Shown piece by piece: positions 17,362 through 25,470 of a stretch of 40,095 bases of DNA (its first letter is position 1; the number at the start of each line of letters is the position of its first letter). The DNA comes from Blastococcus sp. MG754426 (GTDB lineage Bacteria; Actinomycetota; Actinomycetes; Mycobacteriales; Geodermatophilaceae): NCBI RefSeq assembly GCF_021699055.1, contig NZ_SSXC01000032.1:1-40095 (forward strand), written 5' to 3'. The translations under genes were made by a program, and so were the position numbers. The notes under the pieces are model-generated. The model was not told where the DNA came from and did no database searches. It saw nothing but the letters and a program-made list of their open reading frames with translations.

Positions 17362-19830
17362 GTGACGGAGACCCCACCCCGCGACCGCGTCGAGCCGGTC
17401 GACCTCCAGCAGGAGATGCAGCGCAGCTACATCGACTACGCCATGAGCGTGATCGTCGGGCGCGCGCTGCCCGAGGTCCGTGACGGCCTCAAGCCGGTGC
17501 ACCGCCGCGTCCTGTTCGCGATGTACGACCAGGGCTTCCGGCCCGACCGCGGGTACGTGAAGTGCGCCCGCCCGGTGGCCGAGGTCATGGGTAACTACCA
17601 CCCGCACGGCGACTCGGCGATCTACGACGCCCTCGTCCGCCTCGCCCAGCCGTGGTCGATGCGCTACCCGCTCATCGACGGCCAGGGCAACTTCGGCTCC
17701 CCGGGCAACGACCCGGCGGCCGCCATGCGGTACACCGAGTGCCGCCTGACGCCGCTGGCGATGGAGATGCTGGCCGGTATCGACGAGGAGACCGTCGACT
17801 TCCAGGGCAACTACGACGGCCGCACCCAGGAGCCGGTCGTCCTGCCCGCGCGCATCCCGAACCTGCTGATCAACGGCTCCGCCGGGATCGCGGTCGGCAT
17901 GGCCACGAACATGCCGCCGCACAACCTGCGCGAGGTGTCCGAGGCCGTCTTCTGGATGCTGGACCACCCCGAGGCGGAGGCCGAGGAGGCGCTCACCGCC
18001 TGCATGGAGCGGATCAAGGGCCCCGACTTCCCGACCCACGGCCTCATCGTCGGCCGCGAGGGCATCGAGGACGCCTACCGCACCGGCCGCGGCTCGGTGC
18101 GCATGCGCGCCGTCGTCACCGTCGAGGAGGACGCCCGCGGTCGCGTGCAGCTCGTCGTCACCGAGCTGCCCTACCAGGTCAACCCCGACAACCTGGCCGA
18201 GAACATCGCCGACCTGGTCAAGGAGGGGCGGCTCCAGGGCATCAGCGAGATCGCCGACGAGTCCTCCGACCGCGTCGGCCGCCGGCTGGTCATCACGCTG
18301 CGCCGTGACGCGGTCGCAAAGGTCGTCCTGAACAACCTCTACAAGCACACGCAGCTGCAGACCTCCTTCGGCTGCAACATGCTCTCGATCGTCGACGGCG
18401 TGCCGCGCACGCTGCGCCTGGACGAGCTGGTGCGCAACTGGGTCAACCACCAGATCGAGGTCATCCAGCGGCGCACCCGGTACCGGCTGCGCAAGGCCGA
18501 GGAGCGCGCGCACATCCTGCGCGGCTACGCCAAGGCCCTCGACCAGCTCGACGAGGTCATCGCCCTCATCCGGCGCAGCCCCTCGGCCGAGGAGGCGCGC
18601 GGCGGCCTGATGGAGCTCCTGGACATCGACGAGGTCCAGGCCATCGCCATCCTCGACCTCCAGCTGCGCCGGCTGGCCGCGCTCGAGCGCCAGCGGATCA
18701 TGGACGAGCTGGCCGAGATCGAGGCCCGCATCGCCGACCTGCAGGCGATCCTCGCCTCGCCGGAGCGCCAGCGGCAGATCGTCAAGGACGAGCTCGCCGA
18801 GATCGTCGAGAAGTACGGCGACGACCGCCGGACGAAGTTCGTCCCCAACGAGGGCGACGTCTCGATGGAGGACCTCATCGCGGAGGAGGAGGTCGTCGTC
18901 ACCATCACCCGCACCGGCTACGCCAAGCGGACCAAGAGCGACCTCTACCGGTCGCAGCGCCGCGGCGGCAAGGGGGTGATGGGCGCCCAGCTCAAGCAGG
19001 ACGACATCGTCGACCACTTCTTCGTGGGGTCCACCCACGACTGGATCCTGTTCTTCACGAACAAGGGCCGGGTCTACCGCGCCAAGGCCTACGAGCTCCC
19101 GGAGGCCAACCGCACCGCCCGGGGCGCGCACGTCGCCAACATCCTGGCCTTCCAGGGCGACGAGAAGATCGCCCAGGTCATGCAGATCAAGGACTACACG
19201 GTCGCCCCGTACCTGGTGCTGGCCACCGCCAAGGGGCAGGTCAAGAAGACCCGGCTGACCGACTTCGACTCCCCCCGACAGGGCGGCGTCATCGCGATCA
19301 ACCTGCGCGACGGCGACGAGCTGGTCGGCGCCTCGCTGATCGACCCGGAGCAGGACCTCCTGCTGGTCACCCGCAAGGCGATGTCGATCCGGTTCAAGGC
19401 CGACGACGCCGCACTCCGACCCATGGGGCGCGCCACCGAGGGCGTCCGCGGCATCTCGCTGTCCGAGGACGACCGCCTGCTGTCGATGATCGTCGTCCAG
19501 GAGGGCGTCGACGTGCTGGTCGCCACCGAGCGCGGCTTCGCCAAGCGCACCGGGATCGAGAACTACCCGAACCAGGGTCGCGGCGGCAAGGGCGTGCTCA
19601 CGGCCGACCCGAAGGCCCGCAAGGGGGCGCTCGTCGGGGCGCTGTCGGTGACCCTCGGCGACGAGCTGTACGCGATCACCTCCGGTGGCGGTGTCATCCG
19701 GACGCCGGTCAACGGCGTGCGGCACAACAAGGACCGGGCCACCATGGGCGTCAAGCTCATGAACTTGCCGGAGGACGTGACGATCGTGGCGATCGCGCGT
19801 ACGACGGACAACGACGAGCCCGCCGCCTAG
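17362..19830 (+). CDS. gyrA: DNA gyrase subunit A
   Basis: An 822-residue breakage-reunion subunit. The winged-helix region includes [20 protein letters not shown]. The active-site tyrosine is Y124 in [11 protein letters not shown]. The quinolone-determining region reads [19 protein letters not shown], with Ser85 and Asp89 at the E. coli S83/D87 positions; mycobacteria carry Ala at the first position, so this allele looks quinolone-sensitive in type. A coiled coil ([20 protein letters not shown]) and six-bladed C-terminal wrapping domain follow, with the GyrA box QRRGGKG. The start is a GTG 117 bp after gyrB. Confidence 0.98.
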   Translation: MTETPPRDRVEPVDLQQEMQRSYIDYAMSVIVGRALPEVRDGLKPVHRRVLFAMYDQGFRPDRGYVKCARPVAEVMGNYHPHGDSAIYDALVRLAQPWSMRYPLIDGQGNFGSPGNDPAAAMRYTECRLTPLAMEMLAGIDEETVDFQGNYDGRTQEPVVLPARIPNLLINGSAGIAVGMATNMPPHNLREVSEAVFWMLDHPEAEAEEALTACMERIKGPDFPTHGLIVGREGIEDAYRTGRGSVRMRAVVTVEEDARGRVQLVVTELPYQVNPDNLAENIADLVKEGRLQGISEIADESSDRVGRRLVITLRRDAVAKVVLNNLYKHTQLQTSFGCNMLSIVDGVPRTLRLDELVRNWVNHQIEVIQRRTRYRLRKAEERAHILRGYAKALDQLDEVIALIRRSPSAEEARGGLMELLDIDEVQAIAILDLQLRRLAALERQRIMDELAEIEARIADLQAILASPERQRQIVKDELAEIVEKYGDDRRTKFVPNEGDVSMEDLIAEEEVVVTITRTGYAKRTKSDLYRSQRRGGKGVMGAQLKQDDIVDHFFVGSTHDWILFFTNKGRVYRAKAYELPEANRTARGAHVANILAFQGDEKIAQVMQIKDYTVAPYLVLATAKGQVKKTRLTDFDSPRQGGVIAINLRDGDELVGASLIDPEQDLLLVTRKAMSIRFKADDAALRPMGRATEGVRGISLSEDDRLLSMIVVQEGVDVLVATERGFAKRTGIENYPNQGRGGKGVLTADPKARKGALVGALSVTLGDELYAITSGGGVIRTPVNGVRHNKDRATMGVKLMNLPEDVTIVAIARTTDNDEPAA

Positions 19831-19859
19831 GGTGAGTAGCTAGTCACGCAAGCGACTGC

Positions 19860-19892
19860 GGCTCCGCGGCGGCCAGAAACCGCCGCGGAGCC
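19860..19892 (+). terminator. Strong hairpin terminator after gyrA
   Basis: A perfect 13-bp stem GGCTCCGCGGCGG / CCGCCGCGGAGCC with loop CCAGAAA starts 29 bases after the gyrA stop. It has no T-run. It separates gyrA from the DUF3566 gene. Confidence 0.7.
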
Positions 19893-19937
19893 CGGCACTG
19901 GAGGAGCGGCGTCGCCGCTGCGGAACGGGAGACTGGC

Positions 19938-20681
19938 ATGAGCGACCGGACGCACGGTTCGGTGCGCACCGACTCCCGGGCAGGGGACGGGAGCGCGGCG
20001 GAGGGCAGCCCCGCGGACGGGGCGCCGGCGCCCACGCAGTCCATCCCCGCCACCGGCAGCCAGCGGGCGCAGTCACCCGGCACGGGAGCGGCACCGGTCG
20101 TCCCGCAGCCGCTCAACCCGTCGACCGGTGCCACGCCGGCACAGCAGGGTGCCACCCAGCAGGGTCCGGTGCAGCAGGGCGCGGCGGGGGACGAGACGGC
20201 GCAGCAGGCGCCGGTGGCCGACGCGGACGCCGCGGCCGGCGGCTCCGACGACGACGGCGCCCCGCGGGGCGTCTCCGTGGGCGGGGCCCGCACCGGCCGG
20301 GGCAAGGCCGGCCGCGGACCGCGCCGCGCCCGCCTGCAGGTGCGCCACATCGACACCTGGTCGGCGCTGAAGATCTCCCTGATGCTGTCGATCGCGCTGT
20401 TCTTCATCTGGATGGTGGCGGTCGGCCTGCTGTACATGGTCCTCGGCGGCCTGGGCGTCTTCGAGGCCGTGAACGACCTGTTCGGGCAGATCGGCAGCGC
20501 CTCGGGTTCGGAGTCCACCGGCGACGTCGTGACGCTGGGCGTGGTCTTCTGGGGCGCGGCGGTCATCGGGGCGATCAACGTCGTCCTGCTCACCGCGCTG
20601 TGCACCGTCGGCACCTTCATCTACAACTTGTGCTCCGACCTCGTCGGCGGGCTCGAGGTCACCCTCTCCGAGCGGGACTGA
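19938..20681 (+). CDS. DUF3566 transmembrane protein
   Basis: A 247-residue protein of the family represented by M. tuberculosis Rv0007, always found between gyrA and tRNA-Ile. The first 130 residues are Ala/Gln/Pro/Gly-rich and likely disordered. A basic stretch (GKAGRGPRRARLQVRHIDTW) leads into helix 1 (ISLMLSIALFFIWMVAVGLL). A short extracytoplasmic loop follows, then helix 2 (GAAVIGAINVVLLTALCTVG). Conserved residues TWSALKISL and YNLCSDLVGGLEVTL identify the family. The function is unknown; position and topology suggest a link to envelope or division. The ATG start follows a GGGAG site. Confidence 0.93.
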   Translation: MSDRTHGSVRTDSRAGDGSAAEGSPADGAPAPTQSIPATGSQRAQSPGTGAAPVVPQPLNPSTGATPAQQGATQQGPVQQGAAGDETAQQAPVADADAAAGGSDDDGAPRGVSVGGARTGRGKAGRGPRRARLQVRHIDTWSALKISLMLSIALFFIWMVAVGLLYMVLGGLGVFEAVNDLFGQIGSASGSESTGDVVTLGVVFWGAAVIGAINVVLLTALCTVGTFIYNLCSDLVGGLEVTLSERD

Positions 20682-20701
20682 GCACTTCGTCGTCCTCCGG
20701 A

Positions 20702-20867
20702 CGACACCGCGGCCACGTGCCGTCCCCCGCGGGGCGGAGCGTGGCCGTCGTGCCATCCCGGGACCCTCCGGGCCCCACTCGGCCCGACACCGCGGCCACG
20801 TGCCGTCCCCCGCGGGGCGGAGCGTGGCCGTCGTGCCATCCCGGGACCCTCCGGGCCCCACTCGGGG
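20702..20867 (+). repeat. 83-bp tandem direct duplication upstream of tRNA-Ile
   Basis: Two head-to-tail copies (20702-20784 and 20785-20867) are identical except for the final two bases. Each copy has an 8-bp stem, CGGCCACG / CGTGGCCG, enclosing the palindrome CCCCGCGGGG, followed by a second GC-rich segment (CCCGGGACCCTCCGGGCCCC). It follows the DUF3566 stop by about 20 bp and may be a duplicated terminator or a repeat-family element. Perfect identity implies a recent duplication or gene conversion. Confidence 0.85.
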
Positions 20868-20918
20868 CGACCTCGCCGAGGGTGCCGGACCCCCTGCGGG
20901 CGTCGTGCGGGGGTCACG

Positions 20919-20924
20919 TATGCT
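20919..20924 (+). promoter_or_regulatory. Candidate -10 element of tRNA-Ile promoter
   Basis: TATGCT ends 13 bases before the tRNA 5' end, a good -10 position. No clear -35 is visible at the usual spacing. Confidence 0.4.
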
Positions 20925-20937
20925 GTTCGAGGTCCAC

Positions 20938-21011
20938 GGGCCTGTAGCTCAGGCGGTTAGAGCGCATCCCTGATAAGGATGAGGCCGGAGGTTCAAGTCC
21001 TCCCAGGCCCA
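20938..21011 (+). tRNA. ileT: tRNA-Ile (GAT)
   Basis: A 74-base cloverleaf. The acceptor arms are GGGCCTG and CAGGCCC with discriminator A. The D-arm is GCTC..GAGC, the anticodon stem CATCC/GGATG has loop CTGATAA (GAT at 20972-20974), and the T-arm GGAGGTTCAAGTCCTCC is present. The 3' CCA is not encoded. The place after gyrA and DUF3566 matches other actinobacteria. Confidence 0.97.
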
Positions 21012-21093
21012 CCCGTGTACCGGAGCCTCGCGGTTCCGCGTCCCCCCGCACGTCGCCTCCGCGGCGAGCGAAGCGCCCGAGGAGGTTCTCCGC

Positions 21094-21234
21094 GTGCTGA
21101 AGAAGCTGGCGCTCGTCGCCGCCGCAGCCGGTGCACTCGTCGCCGTCCGGAAGCGGTCCACCGACCGGACCGAGGCCGATCTCTGGCGCGAGGCCACGAG
21201 CGGCCCGGGCGCCGTCAGCACGCCCACCCGCTGA
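21094..21234 (+). CDS. DLW-39 family microprotein
   Basis: A 46-residue product: MLKKLALVAAAAGALVAVRK followed by RSTDRTEADLWREATSGPGA and VSTPTR. It matches the actinobacterial DLW-39 family: MLKK start, a short hydrophobic stretch, and the invariant Asp-Leu-Trp (residues 29-31), lying between tRNA-Ile and tRNA-Ala. The GTG start has a GAGGAGG site eight to nine bases upstream. The hydrophobic segment of about 14 residues could anchor it to the membrane. No function is known for the family. Confidence 0.9.
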   Translation: MLKKLALVAAAAGALVAVRKRSTDRTEADLWREATSGPGAVSTPTR

Positions 21235-21259
21235 TCCACCGGCCCGCGCAGGGCCACCC

Positions 21260-21332
21260 GGGGACGTAGCTCAATTGGCAGAGCACCGCCTTTGCAAGGC
21301 GGGGGTTAGGGGTTCGATTCCCCTCGTCTCCA
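21260..21332 (+). tRNA. alaT: tRNA-Ala (TGC)
   Basis: A 73-base cloverleaf. Acceptor arms are GGGGACG and CGTCTCC (one G-U pair) with discriminator A. The anticodon stem CCGCC/GGCGG has loop TTTGCAA (TGC at 21293-21295). The T-arm is GGGGTTCGATTCCCC. CCA is not encoded. It pairs with the upstream tRNA-Ile but is not part of an rRNA operon. Confidence 0.97.
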
Positions 21333-21424
21333 CACCTGGGGCCGCGGACGCCGGCCCACGCCCCGTGCCACCGCGCTCCCGGCCCAGCGACACGCCGCCG
21401 GCGCGACGGTGGGAGAGTGGAGCG

Positions 21425-21958
21425 GTGACTGAATCGACTCCCGCCCGCCGCGCGGTCCTGCACACCAACCACGGCGACATCACCGTGGACCTGTTCCCCG
21501 ACCACGCCCCCAAGACGGTCGCGAACTTCGCCGATCTCGCCGAGGGCACCCGCGAGTGGACGCACCCCGCGACCCGCGAGAAGACGACCGACAAGCTCTA
21601 CGACGGCACGATCTTCCACCGGATCATCTCCGGCTTCATGATCCAGGGCGGCGACCCGCTCGGGCAGGGCATCGGTGGCCCCGGCTACCAGTTCGGCGAC
21701 GAGATCCACCCCGACCTCGCCTTCACCAAGCCCTACCTGCTCGCCATGGCCAACGCCGGCCCGGGCACCAACGGCTCCCAGTTCTTCATCACCGTCGCCC
21801 CCACCACGTGGCTGACCGGTAAGCACACCATCTTCGGCGAGGTGGCCGACCAGGGGAGCCGGGACGTCGTCGACCGGATCGCCGCCGTCTCCACCGGCCG
21901 CAACGACCGCCCCGTCGAGGACGTGGTGATCGAGTCCGTCGAGGTGCAGCGCAGCTGA
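21425..21958 (+). CDS. ppiA: Cyclophilin-type peptidyl-prolyl cis-trans isomerase
   Basis: A 177-residue cytoplasmic cyclophilin, related to M. tuberculosis PpiA in the same locus. Catalytic elements are IFHRIISGFMIQGGDPLGQG (catalytic Arg in FHR), NGSQFFIT and the binding segment MANAGPGTNGSQFF. HTIFGEV near the end carries the conserved His. No signal peptide is seen, so it acts in the cytosol on proline peptide bonds. The GTG start at 21425 has GGAG upstream; in-frame sequence further upstream runs through tRNA-Ala and is not coding. Confidence 0.96.
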   Translation: MTESTPARRAVLHTNHGDITVDLFPDHAPKTVANFADLAEGTREWTHPATREKTTDKLYDGTIFHRIISGFMIQGGDPLGQGIGGPGYQFGDEIHPDLAFTKPYLLAMANAGPGTNGSQFFITVAPTTWLTGKHTIFGEVADQGSRDVVDRIAAVSTGRNDRPVEDVVIESVEVQRS

Positions 21959-22842
21959 GCACGGAACCGCACGGCGGGGGCGCGGCCGACCAGCCGCCGC
22001 CCCCGCCACCGGCCTGCTACCGCCACCCGGAGCGGCCCACGGGCATCCGGTGCGCGCGGTGCGGCCGTCCCATCTGCCCCGACTGCATGATCCCGGCGTC
22101 GGTCGGATTCCAGTGCCCGGCGTGCGTCCGGGAGGGCACGGCGTCGGTGCGCGCGCCCAAGCGCACCTCCGGCCTGAAGGCAGCCGCCACCCGCTGGGGC
22201 GGCGTCACGGTGACGCTGATCGCGATCAACGTCGTCATGTTCCTGGTGACGGCGGTGTCGGCGGGCCTGGCCGGCAACGCCCCGCTGGAGAACTACCGCT
22301 CGCCGGTCTTCGTCGACCTCGCGCAGTACCCGCTCCTGGTCGAGCTGGGCGAGCCGTGGCGGCTGCTCACCGCGGCGTTCCTGCACATCGGCCTCGTGCA
22401 CCTGGTGCTCAACATGCTGGCGCTGCTGGTGTTCGGCTCCGAGCTGGAGCGGCAGCTGGGGCGGGCGCGCTTCCTGGCCCTGTACGTCGTCTCCGCGCTG
22501 GGCGGCTCCACCGCCATCCAGCTGTTCGGCGACTTCGCCCGGCCCGTCGCCGGGGCCTCCACGGCCATCTACGGCCTCCTGGGCGCCCTCGGCGTGCTCA
22601 TGGTGGTCCGCCGCCAGGACGTGCGGGGCATCCTGGTCCTGCTGGGCATCAACATCTTCATCAGCTTCCTGCCCGGCATCTCGCTTCTGGGGCACCTCGG
22701 CGGCCTGGTCACCGGCGCGGTGGTCGCGGCGCTGCTGATCGGCACCCGCCGCCGCACCGCCGTCCAGGTGGCCGGCATCGGCGCGCTGGCGGTGCTGCTC
22801 CTCGTGCTCGCCCTCGGCGTCTCGCACGTCACCGGCGTCTGA
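21955..22842 (+). CDS. Rhomboid family intramembrane serine protease with N-terminal zinc-finger-like domain
   Basis: A 295-residue protease. The N-terminus has a B-box-like cysteine cluster, CYRHPERPTGIRCARCGRPI then CPDCMIPASV and CPAC, likely binding zinc. Six helices follow. Catalytic Ser202 is in VAGASTAIYG and His247 in LLGHLGGLV. The loop motif HIGLVHLVLNM holds the conserved His and Asn. No ATG, GTG or TTG precedes the finger in frame. The best start is a CTG at 21955 that overlaps the ppiase stop (CTGA), with GAGGTG eight bases upstream. Starting at the ATG at 22087 would delete the finger. Confidence 0.88.
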   Translation: MSTEPHGGGAADQPPPPPPACYRHPERPTGIRCARCGRPICPDCMIPASVGFQCPACVREGTASVRAPKRTSGLKAAATRWGGVTVTLIAINVVMFLVTAVSAGLAGNAPLENYRSPVFVDLAQYPLLVELGEPWRLLTAAFLHIGLVHLVLNMLALLVFGSELERQLGRARFLALYVVSALGGSTAIQLFGDFARPVAGASTAIYGLLGALGVLMVVRRQDVRGILVLLGINIFISFLPGISLLGHLGGLVTGAVVAALLIGTRRRTAVQVAGIGALAVLLLVLALGVSHVTGV

Positions 22843-22867
22843 CGGCGGCGGCCCGGCGGCCGCGGCG

Positions 22868-23323
22868 TCACCGCGCCGGACCGCCCCCGGGGCGCAGCTC
22901 GGCGAGCTCGCCGGCCACCGTCGCGGGGTCGGCGCCCAGGTCCCAGCGGCCCAGGACGAGCAGCAGGCCGTCGTCCACACCCCCGGCGGGCCCCTCGAGC
23001 TCCAGGGTGCGGACCGTCGTCCCCCAGCGCCGGGCACTGCGGACGCGCACCCGCAGCAGCCCCCAGGGCAGCACCCGGGTACCGGTCAGCGTCCGCACCG
23101 CGACCCCGTCGGGGCCTGCGGCCAGCCGCGGCCGGAGCAGCGCCTCGCGGACGGCGAGGGCGACCAGCAGCAGCGCGGCGCCGCCGACCAGGATCCGGCC
23201 GGCCGGGTCCAGCAGCAGGGCGACCGCGCCGAGCACCACGGCGCCCGCGGCGAGACCGGCCGGCAGGGCTGCCGGGGGAGACCACTGCACGCCCACCAGC
23301 GTGCCAGGTGTGGCGCGGAACAT
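22868..23323 (-). CDS. PH-like domain membrane protein
   Basis: About 151 residues, corresponding in position to M. tuberculosis Rv0010c. Two hydrophobic segments (LPAGLAAGAVVLGAVALLLD and ILVGGAALLLVALAVREALL) are followed by a small beta-rich domain: PDGVAVRTLTGTRVLPWGLL, then VRVRSARRWGTTVRTLELEG. This is the bacterial PH-domain (DUF2581/bPH2-like) layout. The gene converges on the rhomboid gene, 25 bp away. The ATG at 23323 has no clear ribosome-binding site and a GTG nine codons later is possible. Its function is unknown. Confidence 0.82.
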   Translation of the reverse strand: MFRATPGTLVGVQWSPPAALPAGLAAGAVVLGAVALLLDPAGRILVGGAALLLVALAVREALLRPRLAAGPDGVAVRTLTGTRVLPWGLLRVRVRSARRWGTTVRTLELEGPAGGVDDGLLLVLGRWDLGADPATVAGELAELRPGGGPAR

Positions 23324-23383
23324 ACGATCGCGGTCAGGGTGGCCGGCCGGCGCACCCGACCGTCGTCCCCGAGGAGTGGGTCC

Positions 23384-24544
23384 ATGCGTGATGCCGTCAT
23401 CTGTGCCGCCGTCCGTACGCCGGTGGGCAAGCGAGGGGGTGGGCTCTCCGGGGTGCACGCGGTCGACCTCTCCGCCCACGTGCTGCAGGCGCTCGCCGAG
23501 CGCTCCGGCATCGACCCGGCCGTCGTCGAGGACGTCTTCTGGGGCTGCGTGAGCCAGGTCGGGGAGCAGACCTTCAACATCGGGCGCAACGCGCCGCTGG
23601 CCGCCGGCTGGCCGGAGTCGGTCCCCGGCACCACCATCGACCGGCAGTGCGGGTCCTCCCAGCAGGCCGTCGCCTTCGCCGCGGCCACCGTCATCAGCGG
23701 CCAGGCCGACGTCGTCGTCGCCGGAGGGGTGGAGTCGATGAGCCGGGTGCCCATGGGCTCCGCCCGGGCCGACGGCATCGCGGGCAAGCCGCTGGGCCCG
23801 CGCTTCCTGGAGCGCTACGACGGGGTGTACCCCAACCAGGGCATCGGCGCCGAGATGATCGCCGAGCGCTGGGGCTTCTCCCGCACCCAGCTCGACGAGT
23901 TCGCCCTCTCCTCGCACGAGAAGGCGGCCAAGGCGCAGGCCGACGGCGCCTTCGACGAGGAGATCGCACCGGTCACCCTGCCCGACGGCACGGTGGTCAG
24001 CGCCGACGAGGGCATCCGTCCCGGCGGCACGCTCGAGAAGCTCGCCTCCCTGAAGACGCCGTTCAAGGAGGACGGCGTGATCACCGCCGGCAACGCCAGC
24101 CAGATCTCCGACGGTTCGGCCGCCCTGCTGGTGACCACCAGCGAGAAGGCCCGCGAACTCGGCCTGCGCCCGATGGTGCGCATCCACACGACGGTCATGG
24201 CCGGCGACGACCCGGTCATCATGCTGACCGCGCCCATCCCGGCCACGCAGAAGGTGCTGGCACGTTCGGGGCTGTCGATCGACGACATCGGCGTCTTCGA
24301 GGTCAACGAGGCGTTCGCGCCGGTGCCCATGGCGTGGATGGCCGACACCGGTGGCGACGCCGCCCGGCTCAACCCGCTGGGCGGCGCCATCGCGCTGGGG
24401 CACCCGCTGGGCGGCTCGGGCGCGCGGATCATGACCACCCTCGTCCACCACATGCAGGCGACCGGCACCCGGTACGGCCTGCAGACGATGTGCGAGGGCG
24501 GCGGCACGGCCAACGCGACGATCCTGGAGCTCCTGGACGCCTGA
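23384..24544 (+). CDS. Thiolase (acetyl-CoA acyltransferase / 3-ketoacyl-CoA thiolase)
   Basis: A 386-residue degradative-type thiolase that cleaves 3-ketoacyl-CoA with CoA in beta-oxidation. Nucleophilic Cys89 is in DRQCGSSQQAV, the His340 motif is GHPLGGSGAR, and Cys370 is in MCEGGGTANATI. The NEAFAPVP motif is also present. The CEGGGTAN ending differs from the common CxGGGMGxA and resembles steroid- or branched-chain-associated thiolases such as mycobacterial FadA5 relatives. The substrate is uncertain. The ATG has a GAGGAG site. It stands alone, divergent from the PH gene, and is not part of the usual origin-region order. TACGAT at 23323-23328 is a possible -10. Confidence 0.94.
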   Translation: MRDAVICAAVRTPVGKRGGGLSGVHAVDLSAHVLQALAERSGIDPAVVEDVFWGCVSQVGEQTFNIGRNAPLAAGWPESVPGTTIDRQCGSSQQAVAFAAATVISGQADVVVAGGVESMSRVPMGSARADGIAGKPLGPRFLERYDGVYPNQGIGAEMIAERWGFSRTQLDEFALSSHEKAAKAQADGAFDEEIAPVTLPDGTVVSADEGIRPGGTLEKLASLKTPFKEDGVITAGNASQISDGSAALLVTTSEKARELGLRPMVRIHTTVMAGDDPVIMLTAPIPATQKVLARSGLSIDDIGVFEVNEAFAPVPMAWMADTGGDAARLNPLGGAIALGHPLGGSGARIMTTLVHHMQATGTRYGLQTMCEGGGTANATILELLDA

Positions 24545-24566
24545 CCGCCCCGCCGCACTCCCCACC

Positions 24567-24592
24567 AGCCCCCGGCCGCCCGGCCGGGGGCT
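24567..24592 (+). terminator. Hairpin terminator after thiolase gene
   Basis: A perfect 11-bp stem AGCCCCCGGCC / GGCCGGGGGCT with loop GCCC begins 22 bases after the stop codon. Confidence 0.72.
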
Positions 24593-24677
24593 CGTGCCGT
24601 TCCGGGGCCGGCGGCCCACCGGTGGACGGCGCTTCCTCTCCGTGCACGTGCGGAAGCGTCGGGTGACCCGGACGGGT

Positions 24678-24952
24678 CCGTCCACAGCTCCCGCCCGGCC
24701 GGTGTATCCGCAGGTCAACGCGGGTAGGGCGGTGCACGGTCAGCGTCCCGTCCGGGCGCACATGTCGACTCGTCCACAGCTGGGTACACAGCTGGGGACA
24801 GACTCACACGGCTGTAGTTACGCCGATGGACGGCTCGTCACACGCGCCCCAGCGGTCGGGAAAGCCCAGGTCAGCGGCGAACGGACCCGGACGGTCCCTC
24901 CACACTCGGTGGACAACCCTGGGGGTGGGCCGTCATGTCGACCTGTGGACGA
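24678..24952. other. Non-coding region rich in DnaA-box-like 9-mers (thiolase-crgA gap)
   Basis: The 520-bp gap between thiolase and crgA (24545-25064) has two flanking terminators and no credible gene. Its middle holds CCGTCCACA (24678-24686), TCGTCCACA (24770-24778), CCCTCCACA (24896-24904), TTGTCCACC on the minus strand (24908-24916) and TCGTCCACA on the minus strand (24944-24952). There are also looser ACAGCTGGG(G/T)A and TGTGCACAG repeats. Three of the five are one mismatch from TTGTCCACA. The function is unknown; it could be a DnaA-titration or regulatory site. Confidence 0.5.
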
Positions 24953-25007
24953 CGGTGACCGCTGTGCACAGTCGCGGATCGCCCCGCCGCCCCGGCCGCG
25001 GGAACGA

Positions 25008-25043
25008 GCGAGGCCCCCGTCCCGGTGGGGGCGAGGGCCTCGC
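25008..25043 (-). terminator. Hairpin terminator after crgA
   Basis: An outer 9-bp stem GCGAGGCCC / GGGCCTCGC and an inner GC-rich stem sit 21 bases beyond the crgA stop on the minus strand. Confidence 0.68.
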
Positions 25044-25064
25044 GCGGCGATCGGTGGCTGCGGG

Positions 25065-25337
25065 CTACCGCCAGCGCATCGACATGATCAGCCCGGCGAC
25101 CATGGCACCGAAGCCCACGGCGAAGTTCCACGCCGACAGCGACTGCATGAACGGGATCTGGTCGCCGGCGACGTAGAACACGACGATCCACAGCAGCCCG
25201 AGCAGCATGAGGGTGACCATGACCGGCGCCCACCAGCGCGGGCTGGGCTGCAGCGCCTTGGCCTGCGCCCCCCGCGAGCGGACGACGTCCTCCGGCGGCG
25301 TGTACACCGACTTCTTGCGCACCTTCGACTTGGGCAC
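25065..25337 (-). CDS. crgA: Cell division protein CrgA
   Basis: A 90-residue membrane protein with the family signature MPKSKVRKKSVYTPP at the N-terminus. Two transmembrane helices (WWAPVMVTLMLLGLLWIVVF and WNFAVGFGAMVAGLIMSMRW) flank the conserved loop YVAGDQIPFMQSLSAWN. In mycobacteria CrgA bridges FtsZ, FtsQ, FtsI and PbpA at the septum; in Streptomyces it delays septation. PbpA is encoded in this same window. The GTG start has GGGAGG upstream. It is divergent from the DUF881 gene. Confidence 0.97.
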   Translation of the reverse strand: MPKSKVRKKSVYTPPEDVVRSRGAQAKALQPSPRWWAPVMVTLMLLGLLWIVVFYVAGDQIPFMQSLSAWNFAVGFGAMVAGLIMSMRWR

Positions 25338-25391
25338 GTGCGTACTCCCTCCCGGCGGCCGGACTCGTCCTCCCGGCCGGAACTGCCCCCC

Positions 25392-25401
25392 AGACTAAAC
25401 T
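25392..25401. promoter_or_regulatory. Candidate divergent promoter elements, crgA / DUF881
   Basis: In the 133-bp divergent gap, AGACTAAACT holds TAAACT (25396-25401) as a plus-strand -10 and TAGTCT (25392-25397 complement) as a minus-strand -10. The -10 elements overlap, so the two directions may compete. No clear -35 boxes are seen. Confidence 0.4.
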
Positions 25402-25470
25402 TCCGGGGGACGTCGGCAGCGCTGCTCCACCCGTACGCGCCGACCCCGTCCGCTCCGAGGGAGGTACCCG

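Noticed and set aside
15121..19725. A 1534-residue open frame on the minus strand opposite gyrB and gyrA
   Set aside because: It is a shadow of the real genes caused by high GC third positions. Its translation is Val/Asp/Leu/Gly-rich low complexity with no domain, and gyrB/gyrA are certain.
20073..20861. A minus-strand frame with an internal amino-acid repeat
   Set aside because: The repeat is the 83-bp DNA duplication read in translation, and the rest is antisense to DUF3566. It is not a repeat protein.
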